Shown: in pieces, positions 13,006 to 23,900 of the stretch
How the letters are laid out: every line of letters begins with the position of its first letter
Numbering within the stretch: position 1 is the stretch's first letter
NCBI GenBank assembly: GCA_032158295.1
Contig: CM063260.1
Location: 11,662,952 to 11,726,951 of the forward strand
From: Pycnopodia helianthoides
Taxonomy: Eukaryota; Echinodermata; Asteroidea; Forcipulatida; Asteriidae
Direction: 5' to 3'
Length of the DNA: 64,000 bases
Notes under the pieces: model-generated
Database searches by the model: none
What the model saw: only the letters and a program-made list of their open reading frames with translations
Told to the model about the DNA's origin: nothing
Program-made: the position numbers and the translations under genes

Positions 13006-13727
13006 GTTAGGGTTAATGAAAACAGTGCGAACAGTATATGATCTCTAATGGGATAAGTGCATATTCACAATTTGTGTTTATTTTGATCGCAGCAATAAAT
13101 ATAAAAAAAGCGTAGTTAGTTTGTGTGGTCTTCACATTGTATTTTCCTTCAACTCTGACAGTACTTCATACAGCAATATTTACCTACATTACTTGGTTGT
13201 TGAACTTCATAATCAGCGGGTTTTCAGATTGAAAATCAATTTATTTGCTATGGGTTATAGATCATGGAGGGGGAGTGTTTGCGTAAACCATATTATTCTG
13301 TCAGATTGTGTTTTCAATCGGTCGTGAGTCAAACTTTGAGCACTGGGTTTTACCATCTGTGCAACATGGATGAATAATCAAAATACTAATCATATTTTGA
13401 ATTATTCGAGGGAAATCCTTATCGGCATTAGTCATAGTGTATTACACTGTATTACATGTTTATGTAATCTTCAGTACTGCTCGATTTCAACCCCTGAATG
13501 TTTTCGACTTGATTTATTTACCTGGGCCTTGTAGATTCATTCACTTAAAATCAATATTGGATGGTTCAATCTATTGTTGATACCTCTTGAAATTTGTACA
13601 CATCTGATATATGTAAAATGTAGGTCTTTACTCTATGTAAATGCCTGAGCCTTAAGATTCAATTTTTCTTTCAAGGCTAGTTTGTACACTACATTTTTAC
13701 CAGCCTTTTCTCAAAAACGTATTACAC
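13006..13727. other. No feature seen
   Basis: No coding homology or repeat recognised. Confidence 0.45.
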
Positions 13728-13949
13728 TTAAAGGCAGTGGATACTTTTGGGTAATTACTCAAGAAATACATTACCAGTGAGCACCTGAGAGCTGCTGATA
13801 GTATCAAACATTGTGAGAAACGACTCCCTCTGAAAGGCCCTGTACACTATTGGTAAGATCGAAAAACACAAATGTTCACAGATTCACACATGATTAACTT
13901 GCATGATTTAAAGTAAGTGATGGTAGAAAGGGTTCCTCAAAATATTTAT
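13728..13949. mobile_element. Fused MITE fragments C3 and B3
   Basis: 13728-13833 begins TTAAAGGCAGTGGATAC and resembles family C; 13834-13949 begins AAAGGCCCTGTACACTATTG and matches the first third of family B, breaking off after AAAATATTT. Confidence 0.7.
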
Positions 13950-14033
13950 GATATACGGCCGTTCCATTTAATTTGTTGTTTACCTAAACTTTGCATTAAA
14001 GGTACAAGTTGCCTTGAATCGGTTGAGTTGGTC

Positions 14034-14040
14034 TATAAAA
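14034..14040 (+). promoter_or_regulatory. Possible TATA box upstream of the MCT-like gene
   Basis: TATAAAA lies about 310 bases upstream of the ATG at 14347, in otherwise repeat-poor sequence. No transcription start can be fixed from sequence alone, so this is only a candidate. Confidence 0.2.
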
Positions 14041-14346
14041 TGGACACCATTAGTGCGCAGTGCTATTAGCACACGACACAGTAAAACGATAAGAGGCACA
14101 ACGCTATCATGTAAGTGCAAAGTCTGCAGATCAAATAATTGGGCAGGTCCAATACAGTAAGGCTAATGTCAACATTGGACTCGTTGTGAAAGAACAAATT
14201 GTCTTCACACACAAAAATACAAATCTTATCATTCTGAGAAAAATAACTTGTGTCGTGCGACGCGCGTTGAGATCTGTTCGTGGAAACCTTTATGAAAGCT
14301 GCATGCGGTTCTCGTCTTCGACTGTGGCGACCTCAGACGGCGTACC

Positions 14347-14548
14347 ATGGCAAAGTGTCGTCAAAACCACGAATGGTGCAGTTGGAAGCTGGTCATAGTC
14401 TTCGCCTCGTTCAGTAATTGCCTTCTCATAGTTGGAGTAGTCCACTGCCTGGGAATACTATTCGCAAGTTTCCAGAACGAGTTTAGGAGCACAACTGCAG
14501 AGACTGCGGCCATCTCCAGCATCATTTCGTCAGCGTCATTCTTGGGAG
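14347..14548 (+). CDS. MCT-like exon 1
   Basis: Encodes the start Met (ACCATGG context), the short cytosolic N-terminus and transmembrane helix 1 (KLVIVFASFSNCLLIVGVVH). It ends in phase 1 before gtaagg. An EWCSWK stretch stands where most MCTs have DGGWGW. Confidence 0.85.
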
Positions 14549-17195
14549 GTAAGGGGTGCATTCTGTTTGACTTGAACTTTTACAAATTGTTTTCACCGTC
14601 TGACTATTGTACCAAGTTTTTGCAAGTGTTATAAGTCTGCAACAAATAACATCATGATCAATGATGAACGACCTTATGCATAGAGGTCATTTTAGTAGGC
14701 CGCCCTCTCGTACAGCTCAAAACTTAGGAGGTGGTTCTTTAGCCTGAACATCTGACGTCACACTTCGAGGCTCGTGACTAACGCCAGAGACCGGCTTCGA
14801 GCGTTTGGAGGAATCCTGACAAACGCACCTTTGACCTCGCATCCCATTGCGGTCTTGCAGATAGGGGACCAGTCTAGCAGTGACCATCATTTTGATTAAT
14901 AGATTAATAGACCGGTGTCTGTCCTTATTCTTGCGGATAAGGACAGGGGCCCAGTCTAGTGGTTCATCGGCCAGTCCTGTGCCTTGCGCGTACAGATCTG
15001 TGCATTCCATAGTTTCGTCGTAATTATTTTCTCTAAGATGGCGGCGGGATGACGTCAATGTATAATGTCTGCTGCTTGATGCCAGGGGATCTATTGTAGT
15101 AAGGTCTCATTATATAGACCTCATCAAAATAATTTGTAGAATTATTTTTTACCGCAATTGCTTTTTATTTTATTACTCAGCTACCGTTGGTGGCGCTTTA
15201 GGGAACGCTTTGGGCTGCCGTATCACCGCAATGATGGGTGGCTTCTGTGCCCTAATTGGCATGATAGGGGGCGCCCTAACCAACAATATTTACTCGTTTT
15301 ACGTCACGAGTGTTGTAGTAGGTGAGTAAAATACATACAAAGGATAAATAAATGATATGCATTGAACTAATTGTGCGGTATTGGATGGATACGGGCAAAT
15401 TGCTTCACTCCGGAGTTTCTGTCGCCTTTAAAATCCGGCACAATTCAGGACAATCAGGCGAAATACAAAGTGCCACCATTACTTTGCCCGAAAAGGTTAT
15501 TTTGAAAGCATGTACGCTGTAAAAAGTGACGTATACTTTTTCCTGCAAAACATAACCTGTCTATGTCAAACTGTTGGTGGCGCACTGCATTTAAAAAGTT
15601 CTCCAGGGCCCAATTTCATAGAGCAGCTTAAGCACAAAAAGTAGCTAAGCACAAGAAAACTATGCTTACCAGAATAAGGTTACCAGCCAAACCACCATAC
15701 CACATGTACAATTTGTGACTGGTATCCTGCTCATTTCTGCTTAGTAGGCATATTGTTAAGCAACATTTTCTGCTTAAGCAGCTCTATGAAATTGGGCCCA
15801 GAACTTGTTAAAAACACATATGTATACATTATGGTTCCCTGTTTATAATTAAAGACGTGTTGATGACTAAGCAGAAACCCACAAGTGCACTTTTACAAAA
15901 TAAATACAGAGAGAAACCGTACTTTTTATAACGTTTATTTAGTTTTGTTCTGTGTGAAGCGCCTTGGGCGCCATTTTAGGTGGATTCTGCGCTAAGTATG
16001 ATCTTTATTATTATGTTATTTTTTTTAAGAACCTGAAGGTAAAATCCATCGTTCCGTCAATCATCTTTTCAATTGCAGGAACCGGCACTGGGATTCTCTA
16101 CACGCCCTCACTTGTTGTCCTTGCTCAATATTTCAAGAAAGGTTACGCTCTCGCCTGTGGGTTTAGTAGCTGTGGCGTTGGTGTAGGAATGCTCGTATAC
16201 GGCCCATTGGTGCAAGCTCTATTAGATATGTACGGATGGAGAGGTACCATTCTAATTATGGGTGCAATCATGGCTAATGTGCTTGTTGCTGGGGCGGTCT
16301 TCCGTCCAGTAAAACATCACCAGAGAGTTCAAGAACGACAAGATATGACAGGACTGAACAATACAACAGTTAAAACTTCTCCAAAGTCAAAGAAAAACTG
16401 TCTTGCTACAATTATTGCCAAGTTATTTCGGCTGAGTTTGTTACGTTCCAGTTACCGCTTCTCCGCAGTCTGTTTCGCGCACACCACATACATCACTGCG
16501 TACTACTGCTTCTCAATTTACCTCGTCCCGTTCGCTACGTCATTGGGTATCCCAAGTAAAGAAGCAGCGTTCCTGTTTAGTATTGCAGGTATTACCAGCG
16601 TCGTCGGGCGTCTCCTATGTGGACTTATCAACCGAAAGTTATCTGCCCAAGTTATCTACCAACTTGCTATGCCCGTCTGTGGTTGTTCCATACTCCTCAC
16701 TCTATTCGGAACATACACGTACTTCGTGCTGTCAGTGGCCATTTTGGGATTCGCACTTGGGTTTTATCAGACAATCGTTTTGGTAATCGTGCGTGATTTT
16801 GTAGGAGTGAATAACGTAGGATCTGCAGTTGGAATGTACTCTCTTTTGGGCGGTGTAGCTGTCATGATTGGTCCAATACTGGCAGGTTAGTATGACATTA
16901 AAGGTATTATACTCTAATAGTGGAAATTTCAGCCATTTACAGCAAACACTGGTTGCATAATCACTGTTCTTTTTTCCAATCATTTTGCACAGGCGCCCTC
17001 TACGATGTAAATGGGAGTTACTTCGTCCTTTTTTCCATCTTCGCTGGATTATTTATCCTCGGATTCCTAGCGACTCTCTTGTTTCCTTATCTGAAGAGGA
17101 TTGAGCCGGGAATTACCAATGCCATCGTAGGAAATGAAAAATTAACAGTGACAGAACAAGCAGCGGACGATTTCAGGACTGGAGCAAACTCCTGA
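14347..17195 (+). CDS. Monocarboxylate transporter-like (SLC16/MFS) gene, 4 exons
   Basis: Four exons (14347-14548, 15181-15321, 16079-16885, 16993-17195), all with GT-AG borders and all introns in phase 1, join into 450 codons ending in TGA. The product looks like a 12-helix plasma-membrane transporter of the major facilitator superfamily, subfamily SLC16. Family marks visible: helix 1 (about residues 12-32), glycine-rich helices 2-3 (exon 2), the block YFKKGYALACGF followed by YGWRG (about residues 166-170) and FRPV, all typical of the first half of MCTs, then a basic central loop (PKSKK) and a second six-helix half. The ATG at 14347 sits in a good context (ACCATGG). The usual N-terminal DGGWGW-type motif is degenerate (EWCSWK), so the substrate cannot be assigned: MCT-like carriers move monocarboxylates, thyroid hormone, amino acids or creatine. 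Length fits the family. Assignment to SLC16-like is secure; the exact member is not. Confidence 0.88.
14740..14965 (-). repeat. Interspersed repeat I, copy 1 (MCT-like intron 1)
   Basis: Inverse of 47815-48045 over about 220 bp (CGGATAAGGACAG, TTGCAGATAGGGGACCAG, CCTCGCATCCCATTG). A third fragment is at 37511-37560. Confidence 0.8.
15181..15321 (+). CDS. MCT-like exon 2
   Basis: Preceded by a pyrimidine-rich acceptor (tattactcag) and followed by gtgagt. Encodes the glycine- and alanine-rich helices 2-3 (TVGGALGNALGCRITAMMGG and onward). Phase 1 at both ends matches its neighbours. Confidence 0.85.
15606..15800. mobile_element. Fold-back element family F, copy F1 (MCT-like intron 2)
   Basis: Inverted arms GGGCCCAATTTCATAGAG-CAGCTTAAGCA and complement. 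No ORF. Confidence 0.85.
16079..16885 (+). CDS. MCT-like exon 3 (main exon)
   Basis: An 807-base exon with most of the transporter: helices 4-6 with YFKKGYALACGF and YGWRG, the FRPV end of helix 6, a basic central loop of about 50 residues, then helices 7 to about 11 including GRLLCGLINRK, which resembles the helix 8-9 loop of MFS carriers. Acceptor aattgcag, donor gttagt. Confidence 0.9.
16993..17195 (+). CDS. MCT-like exon 4, C-terminus
   Basis: Acceptor ttttgcacag. Begins with the GALYD segment usual between MCT helices 11 and 12, then helix 12 (about residues 393-414) and a hydrophilic cytosolic tail of about 35 residues ending in TGA at 17193-17195. Confidence 0.88.
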
Positions 17196-17416
17196 GTTTT
17201 TGTTATAGGGATTTCCCGCCCAAATTCAGCAAAAGTTCATTCAATTTCATTAACAAGCATTCAAATTTACACCTTTTCCCCTCAAACTAGTTTTTTGTGT
17301 GCTAATAATGCATTCAATTTGGTTGTCTTGCATGTATGATTTCGTTTTTCTCATTCAGATTCGTTTTAGTCATTCTATTATTTTCATTTATGGACATTCA
17401 AGACTACACTGTGAAT
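17196..17416 (+). other. 3' flank/UTR of the MCT-like gene
   Basis: AT-rich sequence after the stop codon, with no other feature until MITE A2. Confidence 0.5.
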
Positions 17417-17812
17417 TTTAAAGGAACATTACAGAATTGGTTTTTGCTAACAAAACAGTTGCTGGCAGTGTAAGCACTTTATGTAATCCACCATATACAT
17501 AAACTGACAAACCTGTAGGAGTTTGAGATCGATCGGTCATCTGGGTCACGAGAAAATAGTGAAAAACCGATTACACATTTGCATAAAATCATATAGATTC
17601 AACCAATGAATAAAACGCTCACTGAGCGATAAACTCCAATCGGAAAATTAGTTTATTCATTTCTCATCAAATTTGGCATTTCAGAAAGGAATATTTCAAG
17701 GGATGTTTTCTACTATCATCACCATTAGACCGTGTAAGTTTTGTGTAAATATGTGGTCAAAAAGTATATTTTACAAGTTTTTTTCTTACCAATTATGTAA
17801 TGTTCCTTTAAG
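17417..17812 (+). mobile_element. MITE family A, copy A2
   Basis: TTAA-bounded, termini AGGAACATTACAGAATTGG; central CGCTCACTGAGCG palindrome; contains the AATAAA noted at 17609. Confidence 0.9.
17609..17614 (+). promoter_or_regulatory. Possible poly(A) signal supplied by a MITE
   Basis: I saw no AATAAA between the MCT-like stop codon (17195) and here. This AATAAA lies inside MITE copy A2, next to its central palindrome, about 410 bases after the stop. The motif recurs in other A-family copies in this orientation. Confidence 0.25.
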
Positions 17813-18408
17813 CATGTAAAAAATATTTACAAAATGAATACGAGGTAACTTTGGCAGCCTTTATGGATTAGTCCGTCTCTCTCTACAAACTTCTTTTGCA
17901 GGGACAGTGTAAAGCATGATTGGCACTGACCAGTTAAGTAATTTGGGGTGTGAACAAATCAAAGTTTACAAGAGCAGGATTCGAAGCCGTCACTTTGGAT
18001 TTGCTTGCCGGTGTTCTACCAACTAGTCCATTATGATGAAACATTTAGTCAATTTTCTTAGTTACCGGCACGTAAATCCTACGGTCTCAGGTTCAAATAT
18101 AGATCTAGTCAAATTGTCTCTGCTCCGCACACCCAAAAGTGTATTTACATGTACCCAATTTCCAGTCAGATTACCTCGTGTTTTTTTTTAAGTTTATTTC
18201 AATCAATAATAGAGAAGGTTTTGTGGTTTTATATGAAATTACTTTATAAATTTTATACCAGTACCGATTTTCCAGAGAAATATTTTCATCTGTAATACTT
18301 CAACCCATGAACATAAACAAAAATCCTATTGAAAAAATGTATAATAAAATACAATTTTACGGTGTTTTCCTAAAAACATTAGCACCTCATATTTTCCAGA
18401 GCTGCCAA
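17813..18408. other. No feature seen
   Basis: Intergenic AT-rich sequence. Confidence 0.45.
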
Positions 18409-18617
18409 CATTTGCATCTTACAATCAGGCAGATTTTGTACGACAATCAGGCAGATTTTGTACGACAATCGGGGAGATATTTAGAACTACATTCCACATA
18501 TTAATAAGGAACAAGTTTCCACAATCAGGGACATTTTCAAATTAGTTCGTCAGAACATGTAAAGATTGGTTTTATCTTCAGGGAACTTTCTGCAGAATCA
18601 GGGAGAGTTGGCAGCCC
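18409..18617. mobile_element. Element family L, copy 1
   Basis: Begins GAGCTGCCAACATTTG and ends GAGTTGGCAGCCCTG (inverted termini). The inverse of 54443-54640, with shared CAGGCAGATTTTGTAC and GGGAACTTTCTGCAGAATCA blocks. CAGGCAGATTTTGTACGACAAT is repeated in tandem here. Confidence 0.75.
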
Positions 18618-18638
18618 TGTATTTACACAGGTTGGTCG

Positions 18639-18798
18639 TATTGACCCCTTGCAGACAGGAACCCTCCTCCGCGAAATGCACATCTACGTTTCCACCATTT
18701 TGGGGGTCGATTTCTTAGTGCACATTTTGACACCCACGACGAGGGGACAGGATAGGCGAGGCTAGTGCGCTGCGCATCGTGCAAGGGGTCAATAGAAA
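18639..18798. mobile_element. Short element with TTGACCCCTTGCA termini
   Basis: Starts ATTGACCCCTTGCAGAC and ends GTGCAAGGGGTCAATAG; inverted termini of about 15 bp and no ORF. Confidence 0.6.
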
Positions 18799-18925
18799 CA
18801 TCCACTGGGGGATATATGTCCCATACTAGTGTTTTCTGGCATTACTGGGGTGCAAATTCGCCAATGTAAACTTTTGCGTTGGCAACCCCAATCGTTGATG
18901 TTGATGCAACTGTACAAAACCCGAG

Positions 18926-19318
18926 TTAAAGGAACATTACAGAATTGGTAATTGTAAAATATACTTTTGATCACAGATTTACACGGTCTAATGATGATGA
19001 TAGTAGAAAACATCCCTTGAAATATTTCTGTCTGAAATGCCATATTTGATGAGAAATGAATAAACTAATTTTCCGATTGGAGTTTATCGCTCAGTGAGCG
19101 TTTTATTCATTTGTTGAACCTATACTAGCCTATATGATTTCATGCAAATGTGTAATCGGTTTTTCACTATTTTCACTATTTTCTCGTGACCCAGATGGCC
19201 GATCGATCTCAAACTTCTACAGGTTTGTCAGTTTATGTATATGGTGGATTACATAAAGTGCTTACACTGCCAGCAACTGTTTTGTTAGCAAAAACCAATT
19301 CTGTAATGTTCCTTTAAG
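18926..19318 (-). mobile_element. MITE family A, copy A3
   Basis: TTAA-bounded with full termini, inverted relative to A1/A2. A nine-base unit TTTTCACTA is duplicated inside. Confidence 0.9.
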
Positions 19319-20628
19319 GCATGCGCCTTGTGTGTATACACAAATGTGAAAGCGTCCCAGTTCATGCAGAGAACCCTTACGCAGGACATACGCAAACTAA
19401 CTATTAAAATGAATTGATCTATAGGTTAAAAATGAACGTACTTTGTCAAAATGTTGTACACACCCTTTAAGGCACAAGAACTGAACTCAGGGGTGCTGAA
19501 CTCGGGGGTGAGAGTCTTTGCTAAAAAACCAAAAGGACTTCAACCTGGATCCACGTCTTGGGAAGTATACTTAAAACATTATTTGAGGGTTGCTGAATGC
19601 ACTTTGTGCCAAAAATCGTCTGGTGCTCTTCTCCTATGGACAAAAATGTGATGCTCTGCGGAAAGGAAACCAGTCATCTCGCCCCCAGCAAAGTCGCCCC
19701 TAGCAACTAAGTGGCCCATCCACACACAAGCTCGACCCCTCTCAAAGTCGCTCCTTACACAATCGTCCTCTCAAAGTCCCTAACACAGCCTGGCCCATTG
19801 TCGTTTATACAGCCTTTTTTTTGGTTTTCGTTCTATAAATATTGCGTAAATAATCGTCGTACACAGTGCTTCGTTTTATATATTTGTTTTATCCTGTCCA
19901 AATATGTTTTGGTCTCTTTATTATACGAGGTTTGTTTTGTATAATTTTTTTACTAAATATTTTGGGGATTATTCAAAAATGCTCAACAAATATTTAAAGA
20001 TCTCTTACAGCATAGCTTTTAGCCTCTTGAAATCAGTTCCCAGAGTTGTCTAGTTTTTGTTAGTCATGGGCTGGAAAAGTTATTTGTTAGCACTCATTTG
20101 TGCACAAAATCTGCTATCAATATACAGTATGTACATAAGCTAGGCCTTACAAAGCTACCCAGCATAAAAAAAATTGCCTGATTATTTTCTTTTTATTAGC
20201 AAATTGGGAATCTATCCTAATTGTGGCTGCTTAGCCTTTGTTTTAAAGTAGTAGGCCCACACTTGTTATTTAGAGTATAATTTTCCCTTTGCAAAACTGT
20301 GATGACCAAGAATACCAAATTAACAGCAATCTTTACAAGTACTTTGAATAGTTCATCATCATGTTCTACACTCTTCTGTTTACTATTGTGATCACCCAAT
20401 GAAAAGAACAATGTTAGTTCTCTACCAGAGGGTAGGATTGAATATTGTTCTTATGTTGCACTGGCCTTTGATGTCTGTCAAATAATTAAAAATAATAGTT
20501 AATTAATTCTGGAAGTTACAGCTGAAATTTATTTCAAACACAGTTAGAAAGCACAAGAAGTTAGAGGTCTAGTGGATTACCTTCAATTAAGTTGTCCCTT
20601 CTGGGACTCAATGGATTTGACTGAGGTG
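19319..20628. other. No feature seen
   Basis: Intergenic sequence upstream of the ATP13A2-like gene; no coding homology recognised. Confidence 0.45.
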
Positions 20629-20660
20629 CCCCCCCCCCCCGTCCCCCCCCCCCCCCCCCC
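20629..20660. repeat. Poly-C run
   Basis: Two long C runs separated by GT. Confidence 0.95.
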
Positions 20661-20970
20661 ACCACCCCAACCACCACAAAAGCACTAGAGGGCGCTATCA
20701 GACTTAATTTCGCACTTCGGTTAGTCTGGTCCATCCAAAGATCGTACTACCGGTACCCACTGCCCCCGGGTGCCATGCTATTGCAAAACGATCTTTGGAG
20801 AGTCTGACCTCTGAATTTTGAGTAAGATCAGTGGAGTGTATTTGCGTTATTGCCTGAATCTGAGCAAGTTTCAGTGAATAAGTGAGCTCATCATCAACCC
20901 AGCGATATGTTCCTGTTATGATAAGAACTGAACATGCTTCAAGAGAACTCGTGTGATTTCTACAGTTACA
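20661..20970 (+). promoter_or_regulatory. Probable promoter/5' UTR region of the ATP13A2-like gene
   Basis: Non-repetitive sequence just upstream of the ATG. It includes an inverted pair (CCAAAGATCGT at 20736 and ACGATCTTTGG at 20789). No TATA box seen; the start site is unknown. Confidence 0.3.
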
Positions 20971-20983
20971 ATGAGCCGTACAG
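20971..20983 (+). CDS. ATP13A2: ATP13A2-like exon 1 (start, 13 bases)
   Basis: ATGAGCCGTACAG followed by gtaaag. It encodes MSRT plus one base and joins exon 2 in frame ([11 protein letters not shown]). The A at -3 supports the start. An upstream noncoding exon cannot be excluded. Confidence 0.7.
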
Positions 20984-23900
20984 GTAAAGTAAACACCACA
21001 ATGTCTGCTGTTAAACTGTAGTCAGGTAGTGTAACCCACGGTAGGACGCGTCGTCCCCGTTGCATGCATGCACTGCACTGTACTGACGTCCTGGGATGGG
21101 GTGTATGATAAAGCTTCTCTACATTGGGAACAAAATTTCAACGATGTTTTTTCACATTTTTATCTGATGTAAGAAGCTTAAATTTCGTTTATATATTATT
21201 CAGAATACTTCTTACTCAGTTCTTCGGTTCACAATAGAAATAACAAACTTCAACAACATGACAAAGTACACCCGATCTTGACTCTGTCCTCTGACCATGG
21301 AGGTAGACTCCACTGTCCATGCTCTGACTCGGTCAGGGTCTCAGGTGACACTATTCCAGAAAATATCAAGATGATCCAAGCTAACGCTGTAAACGTCTTG
21401 AACTGATTGACGTGTGAGCTTGTGTTTGACGTGCCAAATGTGTAGCAACTCCAATAAACTTTCTCATACAACCTCACCCTGAACCTGGCCAACAGCAATT
21501 TCTTTGCAACCAAAAAATGACTTGCGACCTGAAAACATGGCTGCGAATTTGGCCAATATTCCAATTAGCAATATTTTTGCAACCAAAACATATCTGTGCG
21601 GCACGAAACCTGGTGGCAAATGTAGGCCCTTTTTTGCTTTTAGGCCTGGGCTTGGGTTCTGACTTTGGCTTTGATCTGCTTGTCTAAAGCCCTGTGCCGA
21701 GAGCACGTTTTCTAAATTAACTGACAGTGACACTGACACTACAGAGCCTGAGCCAAAGCTACAGTTTTAAAAATGGGCCTTAGAGAGTGATTCCAGAATA
21801 CTGTTCCCTTTTGTTATGTTTAAAGACACTGGACACCTTTGGTAATTGTCAAAGACCAGTCTTCTCACTTGGTGTATCTCAACATATGCACAAAATAACA
21901 AACCTGTGAAAATGTGAACTCAATTGGTCGTCGAAGTTGCGAGATAATAACAGAAGAAAAAACACCCGTGTCACACGAAGTTGTGTGCTTTCAGATGCTT
22001 GATTTCGAGACCTCACGCGTGAGGTCTCAAAACCAATTCAAATAATTACTTCTTTCTCAAAAACTACGTTACTTCAGAGGGAGCCGTTTCTCACAATGTT
22101 TCATACTATCAACAGCTCTCCATTGCTCATTACCAAGTAAGTTGTTAAGCTAACAATTATTTTGAGTAATTACCAATAGTGTCCAGTGCCTTTAACAGGA
22201 TTTTTAAAGTCTATGTTGAATGGCAGGTTTTTAAATCACCTTGATTGTATTTACAGCTAGCAGAAACGGTGCTGGGCCTCCTGATGCCTCACAAACCAGA
22301 TTCAGCAATACTACCACCACGTCCGGTACCTCCACTTCTTCAATATTGAAAGTCGGACTCTCAAATGATGAAGTGGTAAGTTTGACAGCTTAAGTCACTG
22401 CACAGTAAGAGTGCGGGTTCAGGTCCTGGGCCCAATTTCATAAACTTTAAAGCCTGTATGCAAAAAACCTTGCTAAGCACAAAAAAACATTGCTTAGCAA
22501 AAATAGGTTACCAGCCAGGATACCATACAGTTACATTGCTGCGATTTGTACCCCACTCACTTTTTGCTTAGCAAAGAAATTTGGTAAGTAGAATTTTCTG
22601 CTTAACAGCTTTATAAAATTGAGCCCTGGTCTTGAATGTCCTTAAGCAAGACAGTTAACAATAACATGGTTTTAAAACCATCATTGCTTGCTCCTTCGGA
22701 TTGATCGTAAAGCCGTTGTAATGCGAATTTGGCCACAACGCACCACTTAACCATAGTGTTAGCCAGAGGGGTGTCTGGGTCAGGCCTAGTCTGGGTTTCA
22801 AACTTTGACACCCTGCTTTATCTGTCATTTGCATTCATGTATTGTAAGTGAACAATTTGGACATCCAGTTTTTAAATTTCCAGCAAATTTGGACACCCTT
22901 TTATCGAATCCTGGCTAAAACCCTGCACTTAACTCATCTAAGTGATCTTCTTAATTTATTTCTGAGTACGTGCTTGTGCATTGAGACCTATTAAACTATT
23001 TTGTTTCCTTAGTGGCTCGACTCGACCACGGACCTTTTGGTTCACCTAATTGTTATTATCCGTCTCAGTGCAAATGCATGTCTTTATGGACCATTGCCTA
23101 CAAGCTCTGCTTCTCTGCTCTGCTTCCTCTGCAGTGTCATAATTGGGGTTTTTTTAAATCATGTTCTTTATATATATACTGTTAAGTTGTATTCCGATGA
23201 TAATGTTTCTTTACTCGATACTGTGGAAAATAAATGAACCTTGAACCTTGAACTACAACTAGGCCTAGAGACAAAGTACAGGTCATTATCATAAGAAAGG
23301 ATTTGTTTCAATCTGAAAGCTCACTGATAATAAAGTTCATACCAGTACATGTACTCATCAAAAACATTTCTATCGGAAAATTCAAGAAAAATAATTTAGC
23401 AACCAACAAATCAACATTGCTTATTTTGATTGCTGCAATCAAAATAATCCCTCAATGAAAAGTGTAAACAAATACTGATGAAACAAAACCTGAAACTAGC
23501 CACCTAATTTGATGAAAGTCGGATGGATGGTGTGTTTATATTAAAAACTGAAGGACTTTTTGTTTTCTTCGGTGCTTTTTAGTTTACTTTCGCATGAGGT
23601 TAAGTTTGCTTCCGTGTTTTATTACTTGGCTGCTATCTGTACACATTAAAGGGGCACTGTCGTCATGATCGTAGTCTGCTTGTGGCTGCGCATGGTATTA
23701 TGAACTCTCACCCAGTTAGTATGCGAGCGCGTCGACTGTCACATCACAAAGTCTCCAAAAATCACCTGCAGGCAACTTTTTGAAATTTCTTTGCTGTCTG
23801 TTTGAGTCAATTGAGCATTTTCGTCACACTTCAAAATGACATGTGTACTTCAGGCATGCAACTTTTCCTCGGATCAGCTGATTTCCTCTTTTTTTATTCT

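Noticed and set aside
15964..16078. In-frame extension of MCT-like exon 3 to the left (GAILGGFCAKYD)
   Set aside because: It starts at TTG, and exon 2 joins exon 3 in phase at the good acceptor aattgcag (16078). The extension is intronic; its likeness to exon 2 is too weak.
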